In this document: one piece after another, positions 24,055 to 36,191 of the stretch
Numbering within the stretch: position 1 is the first letter of the stretch
How the letters are laid out: each line of letters begins with the position of its first letter
Source of the DNA: Macrotrachela quadricornifera
Taxonomy: Eukaryota > Rotifera > Eurotatoria > Philodinida > Philodinidae
Direction: 5' to 3'
Assembly: GCA_022393335.1 (NCBI GenBank)
Contig: JAJEKB010021158.1
Location: 1,164,539-1,228,538 of the forward strand
Length of the DNA: 64,000 nucleotides
The notes under the pieces: generated by a model
Told to the model about the DNA's origin: nothing
What the model saw: only the letters and a program-made list of their open reading frames with translations
Database searches by the model: none
Translations under genes and position numbers: made by a program

Positions 24055-25271
24055 CTATAAAATACTACAAATTGTTGATCTTTGTATAAAATTATTCTTA
24101 TTTAAATGTCGATGATAAGGATAATGAATACAATATATTTTATGTTGTTTTAACCCATAAATTTGAATTTTTTTATAATCAGCAAAACATTGCCAACAAA
24201 ATTGATATTTACATAATCGACATGTCATATGATCACATCCAGATATTTTTTCAATATATGATTGACATTGTGGACATTTTTTTGAATATCTTTTAAGCCA
24301 TATTTGTGTATTATAATCAATAGATAATATATTTAATTGATTATATTCTTCACATGTCATTTTTTCATGCCATATTATACGATGATAAGCACATGTACGC
24401 TTACTACATTTAATACAAATAAACATTGAATTTGAATATATACCCATATCATGAAATTGTCCTGAACCACATTTATGTGCACACCAAACAAATTCTTCCG
24501 AATTTTCAAGATATTTATATGTTATTTGATGATCATATCGTTCAAATAAATCAAAATTATTTTTTATTAAAAGAATAAAACGAATATTTTCAAAATTAAA
24601 TATAGATGTACAATTTGGTTCAGGACAAATAATATTATCATTATTTATATTTTCAAGTAAATATTTTATATAATTATATATACATATATCACATATTGTT
24701 CGTTGAATATGTTTACATTGTTTATTATATTGTTTTTTATATTGATTTAGTGGTTTATCGAATAAACATACAGTACATTCACGAGTTAATTCATAAATAT
24801 TTCTAATGAAACAAATTTAATAAGAATTAGAATTTTTTTTTATATATATACTCAATTAAATTTGATGATTGATTTTGTTGAGAATGTATTCTTTCAGAAG
24901 ATAATTCTTTTTCATCATCTTGTGAATTAATATATGGAGCTAAATTAATTAATTCGAAATATTCTTTTTTTTAAATATTATAAACATACTAGAAGATGCA
25001 CGTAAATTAATACGAATATTTTGTATATTATTAATAGATGAAATATTTGAAGATATTTTATTATTTATTTTTATTGGTAATAAACCTAAATAAGAAATTG
25101 AATAGAAATAAATAAATATGTTTTAATATGAGTATTAGAATAATTTATTTAATCAATACTTGAAGAAATATGATGTTGAAGATTTCGTCGATTAGAAGAC
25201 AATTCATTGTTAAATCGAATATTGTTTGTAGAGATTTGCCATGAAGATAATTTTTTTGGTTTATTATTCAT
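24055..25271 (-). CDS. RING-between-RING (RBR) E3 ubiquitin ligase
   Basis: Exons 25271-25160, 25085-24990, 24963-24852 and 24802-24055 give 355 residues. The first about 105 residues are polar and low-complexity. RING1 starts at ECTVCLF and includes CKHIQRTICDIC and IICPEPNC. The IBR region contains WCAHKCGSG and FICIKCSKRTC. RING2 reads CPQCQSYIEKISGCDHMTC, then CKYQFCWQC. In RBR ligases the cysteine of the GC-x-HM motif accepts ubiquitin as a thioester, and it is present here. RBR enzymes transfer ubiquitin in a RING/HECT hybrid mechanism. The intron between exons 2 and 3 would be only 26 nt and contains an A8 run. A one-base indel in that run would also explain the frame change. Confidence 0.8.
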
Positions 25272-28200
25272 AGTAATTGTTAGAGTCTTTATCAATCAAG
25301 TTTTGACGATAGAAAAAATAGTATTCACTTTTTTCTTCTCTATCCTATTTTATTTTATTAATGTCAATATGCATAAACATTTTTTTTTCGAATAATAATT
25401 TTAACATGTAATGTAAGGTTAAGTATACTTCATTCTATGATTATGAATATGGTAGCATTATTATTGATATCATCTCAATGAGAATAGTTCGTTATTTACC
25501 TTTGATTTTTTTTATATTTGAAGAGAGAGCCGATGGAAATGAATTATACGATCATGTACTCTCTCTTTTAACGACTATAAAACAGAATATAGCAAATATT
25601 TATTAAACGAGGAAAAACTATTATATACTATCTATTCAAAAATACAATAGACTCCATTGTATCGCAAATAACTCCAATCATGTAAAAATCAAGTCATCAA
25701 GTAATAATCAGTTCTCACTATTAATTTTCGAAAGAATATTCATAAAAATTTCCCCTCACATGTTTACCTCTCTAAGTTGTTCCATAGCCAAGTTATAAGC
25801 ATACTTTTGAAATCATCGAAATCGGGCAATTGGCCACTGATCAGTCTGAATATGCTGAAATGAGTGATATAATCGATAATAGAGAGAAGTTATTGAACAA
25901 AATCTTATTGAATATTTCGTTATTATCACATTATTTTTTCATGATATAATTTCACCAAATTTTTATTAATATTAAAATAAAATTTATATCTTTGATAAGC
26001 AGCAAAAAAAAACGATTTTTATTCTTACAAATTTGATATATTTTTTTTTCCGTAAAATGATGTGATATGTTTTCATTTCGTTTTTATATTGATAGATTTA
26101 CCAATTGATATTATTCGTCTTATTAACAGTTATGTGATTTTCTCTGAATATTATCTAAACTATATGCTCACAATTTCTAAATGATAAAATTCAAATAGAA
26201 TTTTTTTGTTCGAAATAATATAGAATGAAATGACAAGACTTTTTCTTTCAATAAATTATGTACTAAACCAATGTTCTTGAGAAAATCAATGGTCCGAGTA
26301 AGTGGAACATGTTCTCTTACACCATCAAGATCATTTTAGTATTTATCGAATTTTCTAATGTTGCATTAAATCACACAGAGTTTTGTAGTGAGTGAATATG
26401 CTTAACATATCGTTCCCTTCATCAATTATGTATCCAAATTGATGATGAAAATAGCGAGTTCTGAACAGTATATCATCAAATGTAATGACAGAATAGAGTG
26501 ACTTCTAAATTTTGTTTTCTATCCTGCAAATCAGATATCAGAGTTGCCAAGTATGCCTCAATGTGCTTGTTTTATCTTTACTTTTCGATGGTATGAATTA
26601 TAATCGAAAGAATTATTTTTCATTGATTATAGAAGTATTTCGTACTAAATCAATTGTTAATCTTTTTTTAAAATTACTAAGATTAACGTAAACTATTAAG
26701 TATTAATCGAAACAGTACATTTCTTTTTACATTTAACTTATAATCATCGTGTCTATTCGCGTTTTCATGTCGAAAAGCTATTTGATTTAAATCTAATCAT
26801 TCATGTTTAAATAATATTAGTCAACTTGATTTTATTACTACATTAACAACTACAAATACAAACACGTTTTTTTTCCGTTATATTCCAAATAAGTCTTTTT
26901 GAATATTTTTCTGATTCTTCACGATTTCGATGCAATAATATTCATTTTATTATTAACAAACAAATCTTCGTATGTTTATATTGTGTCACAGACGAAGTAC
27001 TTTGATTCGTTGTGATCTTGAGATGCAAGCAAGTTTCTCTTGTCTAAGATAGTTTCAACATGTATCTCCTCTTTACCAATAACTATAATTGTGAAATTTT
27101 CCGAGAAATTTTGAATAGAGAAAGACATTCATTGGAGAAAGTCTCAAGACAAAAAGTTGAAGTTATAGATCATTTTCCGACGAATCAGATTCTCTCGAGC
27201 CGAGACTACTCATAGATTAGACAAAAAATTAGAATTGTTTAATATGAAATTTTTATTACTAATAGAGACAGCACTGAACTCTTGCAATGAAGAATCAAAC
27301 ACTGTGAAATATGATTCTTATGCGGAAATATCCTCGTAAGAAAGAAAGGTTCATGCCGTTCTGCCAGTTATTCAGTATGGAGGCCGGACAAGGTTTGATT
27401 AGTTCTCAAAACCTTTTGAATTATGAAATCTTCATGTTTCAGTTTTTTTTTGTAAGTTATACGAACGAACGAGTATCTCTTCCAACAATTAATTTGGATT
27501 AGAACATGAAAGAAAGGTCTCATGTTGATCTTTGTAATTAAGACTATGAAGAAGATTGATGAGAATATAATTTATACGAAGTTTCGATTTTGAATTTAGC
27601 AAAATAATCCAAACTATTATGAACATTCTGTAGTCTATACTTCAGTGTTTATATTAATCAAGATGATTAATTCTATTGATATTTTAGTTGTAGAATAAGA
27701 ATATTGATAAAAATATAGATGTCGTTGTTTAATAGGCGCTGAAGCTTTGTTCTCTTCTTTGCTTTTCCTCTCTTTGATATCAACGAAAAGAAACAAGATA
27801 TGGCTACTAGACCCATGATATATGACTTCGTGCACTGGGAGTAAATAATTGTTTGCTTTCTTTTTTTTAAACAGTAAACTCAGTAAATAATTTGAGAAGA
27901 CAAAAGTTGAATTTAACAAAAGATTATCATAAAATTCAATCATATTTAAGTATTTCTATTTTATCATTCTTTGATTTATTTATTAATTATATGCATATTT
28001 ACAAATTATATATTTGATATACAAAAAATACATACGAGCAGGTTGTTTTTTATTTTATTTTTTGTTTGTATAAAATTTTCGATGATTTCAGAATATAACA
28101 ACCGGTCATCATCAATTTTGTTACTCTCCTATATGTATAACTATGGAAAAGAAACTAAAACATCATAATATTAGAGAAAATATAACTATCATGATATGAT

Positions 28201-30072
28201 GAATACTAATAGATCATAAATTGAAACATCAGGAGCCAATCCTATGAAATTCTAATTAATTAATTATTTAATTAGAATACGCAATTATTAATTTTAATTT
28301 CTTTCTTTTAAATCTTTGAATATCACCTAATGATAATGATAATTACTAAATAAGTAATGAATTTTAAATTTAAACTCAAGCCATCCATTATAACTACTAC
28401 ATATTCTTTGTATAAAATATATGATTATTGTATAAAATTCTCAAGTTATTTCTTTCTATATTTAGAAACTCTGATATACATGAAAATCATCAATACAATT
28501 TATTATAGTTTATAGGATATTTAAATCATCCAAATATTGTTTATTTTTAATGCATTTAATCAATTTATATTTGTTTTCATGTTATTCTAATTCTTTGAAA
28601 GATATCCGAGAAATTGATCGAATTATAACTTGAAGAAAAAAATAATATATATATTGTTGCACTAGTATGAAATGATAATCAACTAAAACAAATAGTTGAT
28701 CAAAATTTATTAATAATTAAATTCTATTCATACAATAATATCATATTAGTAACAGTAAAACTTATGTCATGTATAATTTAGTTCATTAATCTGCTGCAAA
28801 TTCATTATGAAAATCAATACGAACATGTTAATTCAATATTTCTTTACATTATAAAAAAAAGAAAAATCTACTTTCTTTTTATTTTTATACATGTTCAATA
28901 GTGAGATGCTTTTTTAGACATGGAAAAAACTACCGTAGATGTTGTCATTCAGTCAAATCAATGAATTCGAAATAGATAACAAAAAAGTACTCAGAGTTCT
29001 AGTTTAAAAAAAAGATAAAATTCTTCTAATTTTATATGAGGTAATTAGTTGTTATTTGTCACGTGATATAGTATCCAAAAGTAAGAATTTCATTGTTAAG
29101 ACTAATTTTTTTTATTATAATCTCTATATTTAGTTTAACGTTAGTTTTGCATAATGATTTATTTGCATTATATGAACAAACATAGGTGTATGCAGTCAAG
29201 AATGAATTTATTTGTAGCTTTCATCGAATTACGTCCGATATGTGCGAGCACATACAATTATTAATAAAAAATTGAAGTCTATAAACATTCATCATAGTTA
29301 CTAGATTCAATATACAACATTATACATTTTTATGAATGAAAAAAATATATAGTTATATGAGATATTAATATTAGCACTTTTCATCAAGGACACTTGGTAG
29401 TGAAGACATCAATTCGCATAAATTCTCCTAGAAAAATCATTACCTTGACAAAAAATTGCAGCAGTACAACTTTGTAATCTACTATAGGATTTCAAAACAA
29501 CTATTTCTCAAAAATCTTATGAATATTATTTGATTACAATGCATATGAGTTCTAGCATGTATCTATATGCGCAATGGTTCACATATTGATCTCCATGTAT
29601 CTGTGCGGTTTCGGCTGATGCTGAAGAAACAAAACTATCGTTATCCACACCCTCACTCTTCACCCCTGACTCTTTTATAAAGATAACTTTAATTAATTTA
29701 ATGCTTTAGATTGTTTCTTTTTATGTATTAAATTATTGTTAATTTACATATATTTTTTGCAAAGAATAACGTAGTGTAAAACAGAGAGAGAAAAATAAAT
29801 GAATATTCTTATCTTTTATAAAATTCGCTCATGAAATTTATTACATACATATACGGATATGAAACGAACATGTTTGCAACGAAAATAAACTTGCATTCTT
29901 TTCGTTCCTTCGTTGTTAATGACTATTCTTCATACTGGTATCTATAAGATAAAGTAAAAAAGTCGACATACACGACTACTTACAAATATCTAGAAAAAAC
30001 ATTTAAAATCATATAAATTGAAGTACTTTTTCATTAACATTGTTCATTACATTCTTCTAAACATTATACACT
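25272..30072. other. 4.8-kb AT-rich stretch without a supported gene
   Basis: No domain, splice-consistent exon series or terminal repeat was recognised. Small open frames (25207-25395, 27311-27502, 27635-27943, 27971-28168) are low-complexity. A TATA-like TATAAA at about 30014 lies roughly 58 bp before the ART-TPR start and is a plausible core promoter. Confidence 0.45.
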
Positions 30073-33000
30073 ATGGAAAATAAGAAAACAGAACCAAGAA
30101 TAGTAGTTGGCTCAACGCAACATACCGACATGGTATCACGACGATCTCCATATGCTCATCGTATTCAAAATTTCCTATTAGTCTGGCTTGATAGCAGTAC
30201 CAATGAAGATAAAAGTGCCGATTGTATTAATACAATGTCTAAATTACGAGAAATTGTGAACACCTTACATACATTCACCACAGTGAATGAATGTGTGAAC
30301 TTTATTAGTGGCATTGAAGAAGAGAAGATATTCATGATTTCGTCGGGTGCGCTTGGACAAACAATAGTACCTGTAGTTCATGAAATGTCACAGGTTACTA
30401 AGATTTATATTTTTTGTGCAAACAAAGCTCGCCATGAAGAATGGGCGAAAAATTGGCCAAAAGTCAATAGTGTCTTCACAGACATTAAACCAATCTGTGA
30501 AGCACTAAAACAAGCGACCTATGAGTGTGATCAAAACACAATTTCGATGAGTTTTGTACCCATGAATGGTGATTCAAAAAATAAAGATCTTGACCAACTC
30601 GACCAGTCGTTTATGTATACTCAGATACTAAAGGAAATTCTTTTAACAATTGATTTTGAACAACAGCACATCGACGACTTCATTGTCTACTGTCGTGAAC
30701 AATTCGCTGGCAATCCAAGTGAATTAAACAATGTCGACAAATTCGAAAAAGAATATTCCAAACATCTTCCAATCTGGTGGTATACTTACCCATGTTTTCT
30801 TTACTCTATGTTAAATCGTTCATTACGAATGATGGAAGCAGACCTCATTGTGAATATAGGCTTCTTCGTTAAAGATCTTCATAAGCATATTATGGAACTT
30901 CATTTCGAACAATATGCTGGTCTTACGCATTTTAACGAATTCACGGTATATCGCGGACAAGGTCTTTCACAAAACGATTTTCATAAATTATCCAACACAA
31001 AAGGTGGCTTATTATCCTTTAATAATTTTTTATCTACTAGTACGAATCGACAAGTATCTCTTGCTTTTGCTGACAGCAATACAGCTAATCCTGATCTAAT
31101 AGGTATTCTCTTCGAAATAACTATAGATCCATCGATATCATCTACATCTTTTGCTAATGTTCGTAATGTCAGCTGCTTTCAAGCTGAAGAAGAAATTCTC
31201 TTCTCAATGCATTCCGTATTTCGAATTCAAGATATAAACCAAATGGACAACAACAACGATCGTCTCTGGGAAGTGAAATTAATACTAACCAATGATAATG
31301 ATCCTGATTTACATAGCTTAACTGAACAAATTCGCAAAGAGACATATCCTGATCAGAAAGGATGGCATCGTATGGCTCATTTATTAATTAAAGTTGCACA
31401 GTTTCATAAGGCTCAACAATTGTGCGAAATTATGCTTGACCGAAAACCTGATGAGCATCAAGAAGCACACATTTATCAAATGCTTGCAAAGATCAAAAAT
31501 GCAAAAGGAGAATATACGCAAGCAATTACATACTGCCAAAAATCCATTCAAATTCGTCAAAAGATACTCTCCCCTACTCATTCTGATTTAGCAGCATCTT
31601 ACAACACTATAGGTGAGATATATCTCACCATGGGCGATTATTCAACGGCACTTTCATCTAACCAAAAAGCACATGAAATACGAAAAAAAACTTTTCCTCC
31701 AAATCATCCTGATTTGGCTGAATCTTACAACAATCTAGGTGACGTATATCACAGCATGGGTGATTATTCAACATCACTTTCATATTATGAGAAAGCACAC
31801 AAAATACGACAAAAATGTTTTCCTCAAAACCATCCTAATTTGGGCGAGTGTTACCAAAAAATTGGATCCGTGCATACAGCCATGGGTCATTATTCACAAG
31901 CACTTTCAAATTATGAACAAGCACATCAGATTTTACGACGAGCTCTCCCTCTAACTCATCCTCAATTCGCTTCCTCTTACAATACTATCGGTGATGTGTA
32001 TCACAACATCAGTGATTACTCAAAAGCACTTTCATATTATGAAAAAGCACTTGAAATAGGACAAAAAATTCTTCCTGAAAATCATCCTGATTTGGCACAG
32101 TCGTTCTATAATATTGCTGGTGTGTACAACGGCATCGGCCACTATCCAAAATCACTTTTATTTCAACAAAAAGCACTTCAAATGATCGAAAAGACTCTTC
32201 CTCAAAATCATCCTAATTTTGCTGCTTCTTACAATAATATCGGTGCTGCGTACTATAACATGGGTGACTATTCAAAAGCACTTTCATATTATGAAAAAGC
32301 ACTTGAAATACGACAAATAAGTCTTCCTGAAAATCATCCTGATTTGGCACAGTCGTACAATCATATTGGTGTCATGTATCACAACATGGGCGATCATTCA
32401 AAAGCACTTTCATATTATGAAAATGCACTTGAAATACGACAAAAAACACTACCTGAAAATCATACTCATTTCGCTTTGCCTTATAATAATATTGGCTTAG
32501 TGTATAATGACATGGGCGATTTTTCAAAAGCACTTTTATTTCATGAAAAAGCACTCGAAATACGACAAATAAATCTTCCTGAAAATCATTCTGACTTCGC
32601 ACAGTCGTACAATCATATTGGTGGTGTATATAACGACATGGGCGATTACTCAAAAGCACTTTCATATTATGAAAAAGCACTTGAAATACGACAAAAAACA
32701 CGACCTGAAAATCATACTGATTTCGCTAGTGCATACAATAATATTGGTGGTGTATATAACGACATGGGCAATTATTCAAAAGCACTTTTATTTCATGAAA
32801 AAGCACTTAAAATTGTCGAAAATACTCTTCCTCAAAATCATCCCGATTTGCCACAGTCGTACAATAATGTCGGTGTCATGTATCACAAGATNNNNNNNNN
32901 NNNNNNNNNNNNNNNNNNNNNNNNNNNNNNNNNNNNNNNNNNNNNNNNNNNNNNNNNNNNNNNNNNNNNNNNNNNNNNNNNNNNNNNNNNNNNNNNNNNN

Positions 33001-34803
33001 NNNNNNNNNNNNNNNNNNNNNNNNNNNNNNNNNNNNNNNNNNNNNNNNNNNNNNNNNNNNNNNNNNNNNNNNNNNNNNNNNNNNNNNNNNNNNNNNNNNN
33101 NNNNNNNNNNNNNNNNNNNNNNNNNNNNNNNNNNNNNNNNNNNNNNNNNNNNNNNNNNNNNNNNNNNNNNNNNNNNNNNNNNNNNNNNNNNNNNNNNNNN
33201 NNNNNNNNNNNNNNNNNNNNNNNNNNNNNNNNNNNNNNNNNNNNNNNNNNNNNNNNNNNNNNNNNNNNNNNNNNNNNNNNNNNNNNNNNNNGATTATTCA
33301 AAAGCACTTTCATATTATGAAAAAGCACTTGAAATACGCGAAAAAATTCTTCCTCAAAATCATCCTTATTTGGCTACTTCTTACAATAATATTCGTGCTG
33401 TTTATAACGATATGGGCGATTATTCAAAAGCACTTTCATATTATGAAAAAGCACTTGAAATTGACGAAAATACTCTTCCTCAAAATCATCCTTATTTGGC
33501 TACTTCTTACAATAATATTGGTGCTGTTCATAACGATATGGGCGATTATTCAAAAGCACTTTCATATTATGAAAATGCACTTGAAATACGACAAATAAGT
33601 CTTCCTGAAAATCATCTTGATTTGGCACAGTCGTACAATAATATTGGTGGTGTATATAACGACATGGGCAATTATTCAAAAGCACTTTTATTTCATGAAA
33701 AAGCACTTAAAATTGTTGAAAATACTCTTCCTCAAAATCATCCTCATTTGGCACAGTCCTACAATAATATTGGGGTAGTGTATAACGACATGGGCGATTA
33801 TACAAAAGCACTTTTATTTCATGAAAAAGCACTTGAAATTGTCGAAAATACTCTTTCTCAAAATCATCCGCATTTGGCTTTGTCGTACAATAATATTGGT
33901 GGTGTGTATAACGACATGGGCAATTATTTAAAAGCACTTTCATTTCATGAAAAAGCACTTGAAATTGTCGAAAATACTCTTCCTCAATATTATCCGCATT
34001 TGGCTTTGTCGTACAATAATATTGGTGGTGTGTATCACAACATGGGCGATTATTCAAAAGCACTTTCATATTATGAAAAAGCCTTTGAAATAGGACAAAA
34101 AGCACGATCTGAAAATCATCCTGATTTGGCACAGTCGTACAATAATATTGGTGGTGTATATAACGACATGAACAATTATTCAAAAGCACTTTTATTTCAT
34201 GAGAAAGCACTTGAAATTGTTGAAAATACTCTACCTGAAAATCATCCACATTTGGCTGCTTCGTACAGTAAAATCGGTGGCGTGTATGACAACATGGATG
34301 ATTATTCAAAAGCACTGTCATATTATGAAAAAGCACTTGAAATACGCGAAAAAATTCTTTCTGAAAATCACCCAAGTTTGGCACAGTCGTACAATAGTTT
34401 TGGTGTCGTGTATAACAAAATGGGTGATTATTCAAAAGCAATTTCATTTCATGAAAAAGCAGTTGAAATTCGAGAAAAGACGCTTCCTCAAAATCATCCT
34501 CGTTTGGCACAGTCTTACAATGATATTGGTTTAGTGTGGAACAACATGGGTGATTATTCAAAGGCGCTTTTATATTATGAAAAAGCAATTGAAATACGAC
34601 AAATAAGTCTTCCTGAAAATCATCCTGATTCGGCTATGTCTTACAAAAATATTGGTGCAGTATATGAGAAGAAGGGTGACTATATGAAAGCACTTTCATT
34701 TTATATGCGTGCTCTCGACGTAGGACAACATGTACTGCCTATAAATCACCCAGATCTTGACATATATAAGAAAAACGTCGAATGTATAAAGAAAAAATTG
34801 TGA
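30073..34803 (+). CDS. ADP-ribosyltransferase with C-terminal TPR (kinesin-light-chain-type) repeats
   Basis: A single-exon gene of 1576 codons, including 133 unknown residues from an assembly gap. Residues about 30-170 form a conserved-looking alpha/beta region with IFMISSGALGQTIVPVVHEM and YIFCANKARHEEW; I cannot name it. An arginine-type ART domain follows: R294 in VYRGQGLS, the STS motif at 321-323 (FNNFLSTSTNRQVSLAFA) and E372-E374 in QAEEEILFS, the R-S-E triad with E-x-E. Such enzymes transfer ADP-ribose from NAD+ to arginine or other residues. From about residue 440 there are over 20 TPR units of 42 residues (consensus around YNNIGxVYNDMGDYSKAL), a likely protein-binding superhelix. 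No signal peptide is seen, so it is probably cytosolic. ART-TPR fusions are abundant in bdelloids. The lack of introns suggests a retrocopy, acquisition or recent amplification. Confidence 0.9.
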   Translation: MENKKTEPRIVVGSTQHTDMVSRRSPYAHRIQNFLLVWLDSSTNEDKSADCINTMSKLREIVNTLHTFTTVNECVNFISGIEEEKIFMISSGALGQTIVPVVHEMSQVTKIYIFCANKARHEEWAKNWPKVNSVFTDIKPICEALKQATYECDQNTISMSFVPMNGDSKNKDLDQLDQSFMYTQILKEILLTIDFEQQHIDDFIVYCREQFAGNPSELNNVDKFEKEYSKHLPIWWYTYPCFLYSMLNRSLRMMEADLIVNIGFFVKDLHKHIMELHFEQYAGLTHFNEFTVYRGQGLSQNDFHKLSNTKGGLLSFNNFLSTSTNRQVSLAFADSNTANPDLIGILFEITIDPSISSTSFANVRNVSCFQAEEEILFSMHSVFRIQDINQMDNNNDRLWEVKLILTNDNDPDLHSLTEQIRKETYPDQKGWHRMAHLLIKVAQFHKAQQLCEIMLDRKPDEHQEAHIYQMLAKIKNAKGEYTQAITYCQKSIQIRQKILSPTHSDLAASYNTIGEIYLTMGDYSTALSSNQKAHEIRKKTFPPNHPDLAESYNNLGDVYHSMGDYSTSLSYYEKAHKIRQKCFPQNHPNLGECYQKIGSVHTAMGHYSQALSNYEQAHQILRRALPLTHPQFASSYNTIGDVYHNISDYSKALSYYEKALEIGQKILPENHPDLAQSFYNIAGVYNGIGHYPKSLLFQQKALQMIEKTLPQNHPNFAASYNNIGAAYYNMGDYSKALSYYEKALEIRQISLPENHPDLAQSYNHIGVMYHNMGDHSKALSYYENALEIRQKTLPENHTHFALPYNNIGLVYNDMGDFSKALLFHEKALEIRQINLPENHSDFAQSYNHIGGVYNDMGDYSKALSYYEKALEIRQKTRPENHTDFASAYNNIGGVYNDMGNYSKALLFHEKALKIVENTLPQNHPDLPQSYNNVGVMYHKXXXXXXXXXXXXXXXXXXXXXXXXXXXXXXXXXXXXXXXXXXXXXXXXXXXXXXXXXXXXXXXXXXXXXXXXXXXXXXXXXXXXXXXXXXXXXXXXXXXXXXXXXXXXXXXXXXXXXXXXXXXXXXXXXXXXXXDYSKALSYYEKALEIREKILPQNHPYLATSYNNIRAVYNDMGDYSKALSYYEKALEIDENTLPQNHPYLATSYNNIGAVHNDMGDYSKALSYYENALEIRQISLPENHLDLAQSYNNIGGVYNDMGNYSKALLFHEKALKIVENTLPQNHPHLAQSYNNIGVVYNDMGDYTKALLFHEKALEIVENTLSQNHPHLALSYNNIGGVYNDMGNYLKALSFHEKALEIVENTLPQYYPHLALSYNNIGGVYHNMGDYSKALSYYEKAFEIGQKARSENHPDLAQSYNNIGGVYNDMNNYSKALLFHEKALEIVENTLPENHPHLAASYSKIGGVYDNMDDYSKALSYYEKALEIREKILSENHPSLAQSYNSFGVVYNKMGDYSKAISFHEKAVEIREKTLPQNHPRLAQSYNDIGLVWNNMGDYSKALLYYEKAIEIRQISLPENHPDSAMSYKNIGAVYEKKGDYMKALSFYMRALDVGQHVLPINHPDLDIYKKNVECIKKKL
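31453..34790 (+). repeat. 126-bp coding tandem repeat array (TPR units)
   Basis: Units of 126 bp (42 codons) repeat head to tail, about 23 visible plus those lost in the gap. Neighbouring units are nearly identical in places, for example around AAAGCACTTTCATATTATGA, which indicates recent unequal crossing-over or conversion. The first few units (31453-32000) are more diverged than the central ones. Long open frames on the opposite strand are a by-product of the periodicity. Confidence 0.9.
32892..33291. other. 400-bp assembly gap (N run)
   Basis: Exactly 400 N lie within the TPR array. The sequence resumes in the same reading frame, but 400 does not equal a whole number of 126-bp units plus the missing four bases, so the gap size is probably nominal and the true repeat number unknown. 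Confidence 0.95.
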
Positions 34804-35262
34804 TTGCGTGTGTTTTTTTACGTACTTATAAAATAAATACTGAGGGAAGTAGATACTATGCAGTTAAGTAAGAATCTTTCTGAGCTGCGTGTGTTGATAA
34901 ACTCTGTTACATTGACAAAACACAATATGAGTATCGTCACGTGTAAAATCACGCGTACATATACGTACATTTAAATATATTCATATGTGTACGTATATCT
35001 ATGGTATAACGACTTTGAGAGTATAGTTTGTGTTTTTCAACAGGAAGTGCTTCTCTTTATCAAATGTGTAGCTATTTGACAAGTTTTTTAAAGAAAAAAA
35101 GAATATAAAAGAATTCTGTATTAATGTGGTTATTTATTGTCCTATTCAATACTAGAATCATTCCATATATTAAAAAAGAGAGAAAAACAAGAAAGAAAAA
35201 TTTCATAAATTTGATAATTTATTGCTATGTATATTAGATGGCTTTTACTGTTGCACATGAAA
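34804..35262. other. 3' flank of the ART-TPR gene, no gene
   Basis: AT-rich sequence with a possible polyadenylation signal AATAAA near 34833. Nothing else was recognised. Confidence 0.45.
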
Positions 35263-36191
35263 TAACGAGTGGATTATAAAAAAACGAAACAAACTGTTTA
35301 CTTCTTTTTAGCGCACTTTCCAAGACATTAAAGACTTTGAATTAGACTTATTTGATAGAGAGTTTTTTGCTCTACAAAACTGTGAATCTTGTTTTTGAAA
35401 AACAATTTTTTCCACGGACAAAAAATTGAAAAATTTGGTAGTCACTCATCCATGCAACTGCGATCTCCTATTATTTTCTTTGAATATCTATTGATTTGTG
35501 CAAGCCTGTACTCATCACATTCTTCATTAAATGTAAAGTATTTAGCATTAACAGATACAGAATTTTCTGTTCTATTCTTCGAAAATATTCTGAACGTTCC
35601 GACTGATATTGTTTTGGCGTGTAAGTCCTCCAATTAGTACTTAGTCGGATTCTGTTTTGAATGTGTTTTCAAAACTCATCTCTTCAACAGTTGTTGGTGG
35701 TCTATGTACACTTTATTACTATACTATCAGATGTAGAATTTAATTTTGAATAAAATAATGTACCATTTATACTGAACAGCGAAGATCTTTAGTTTATTTT
35801 GAATCACAAACAAACAATGGCATAGCTGTATCAGAGAACAAACTTCTACACTGTTCTACAGTTATTAATAGGAAAATGGTTCTTTCACACATTTTTTCTA
35901 AAATTATAATACATCACGAGATGCAAAATTTTACCGTATATTTTGCAGCATATTTCCAATTTTGGTAGAGCTATTATTTTGTTTTTTGACAATCGCAGTT
36001 GGATGGATGAGTGGCTATCAATTCTTTCAATTTTTTGTGCGTGGAAAAAATTGTTTTGGAAAACAAGATTCACACTTTTGTAGAGCGAAAAATTCTCTAT
36101 CAAATGAGTCTAATGCAAAGTCTCTAATGTCTTGGAAAGTGCGCTAAAAAGAAGAAAACAGTTTGTCCCGTTTTTTATGACCCACCGGTTA
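35263..36191. mobile_element. 0.93-kb element with about 200-bp terminal inverted repeats
   Basis: The left arm (about 35263-35465) and the inverted right arm (about 35990-36191) match at roughly 85-90 percent. Shared blocks include TTTTTAGCGCACTTTCCAAG and CATCCATGCAACTGCGAT (one mismatch). The inner part has no transposase-like frame. The outer tips are TAACGAGTGG on the left and TAACCGGTGG inverted on the right. No clear target duplication was found. It is best read as a foldback or MITE-type DNA element. Confidence 0.75.

Noticed and set aside
32618..33598. A 326-codon plus-strand frame overlapping the ART-TPR gene
   Set aside because: It is a shifted frame of the TPR repeat and depends on unknown bases in the gap.
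33707..34588. Long open frames on the minus strand across the TPR array (for example 293 codons)
   Set aside because: They repeat with the 126-bp period, lack any domain and exist only because the plus-strand repeat has no stops in that phase. Similar frames at 32372-32701 and 33500-33706 were dropped for the same reason.
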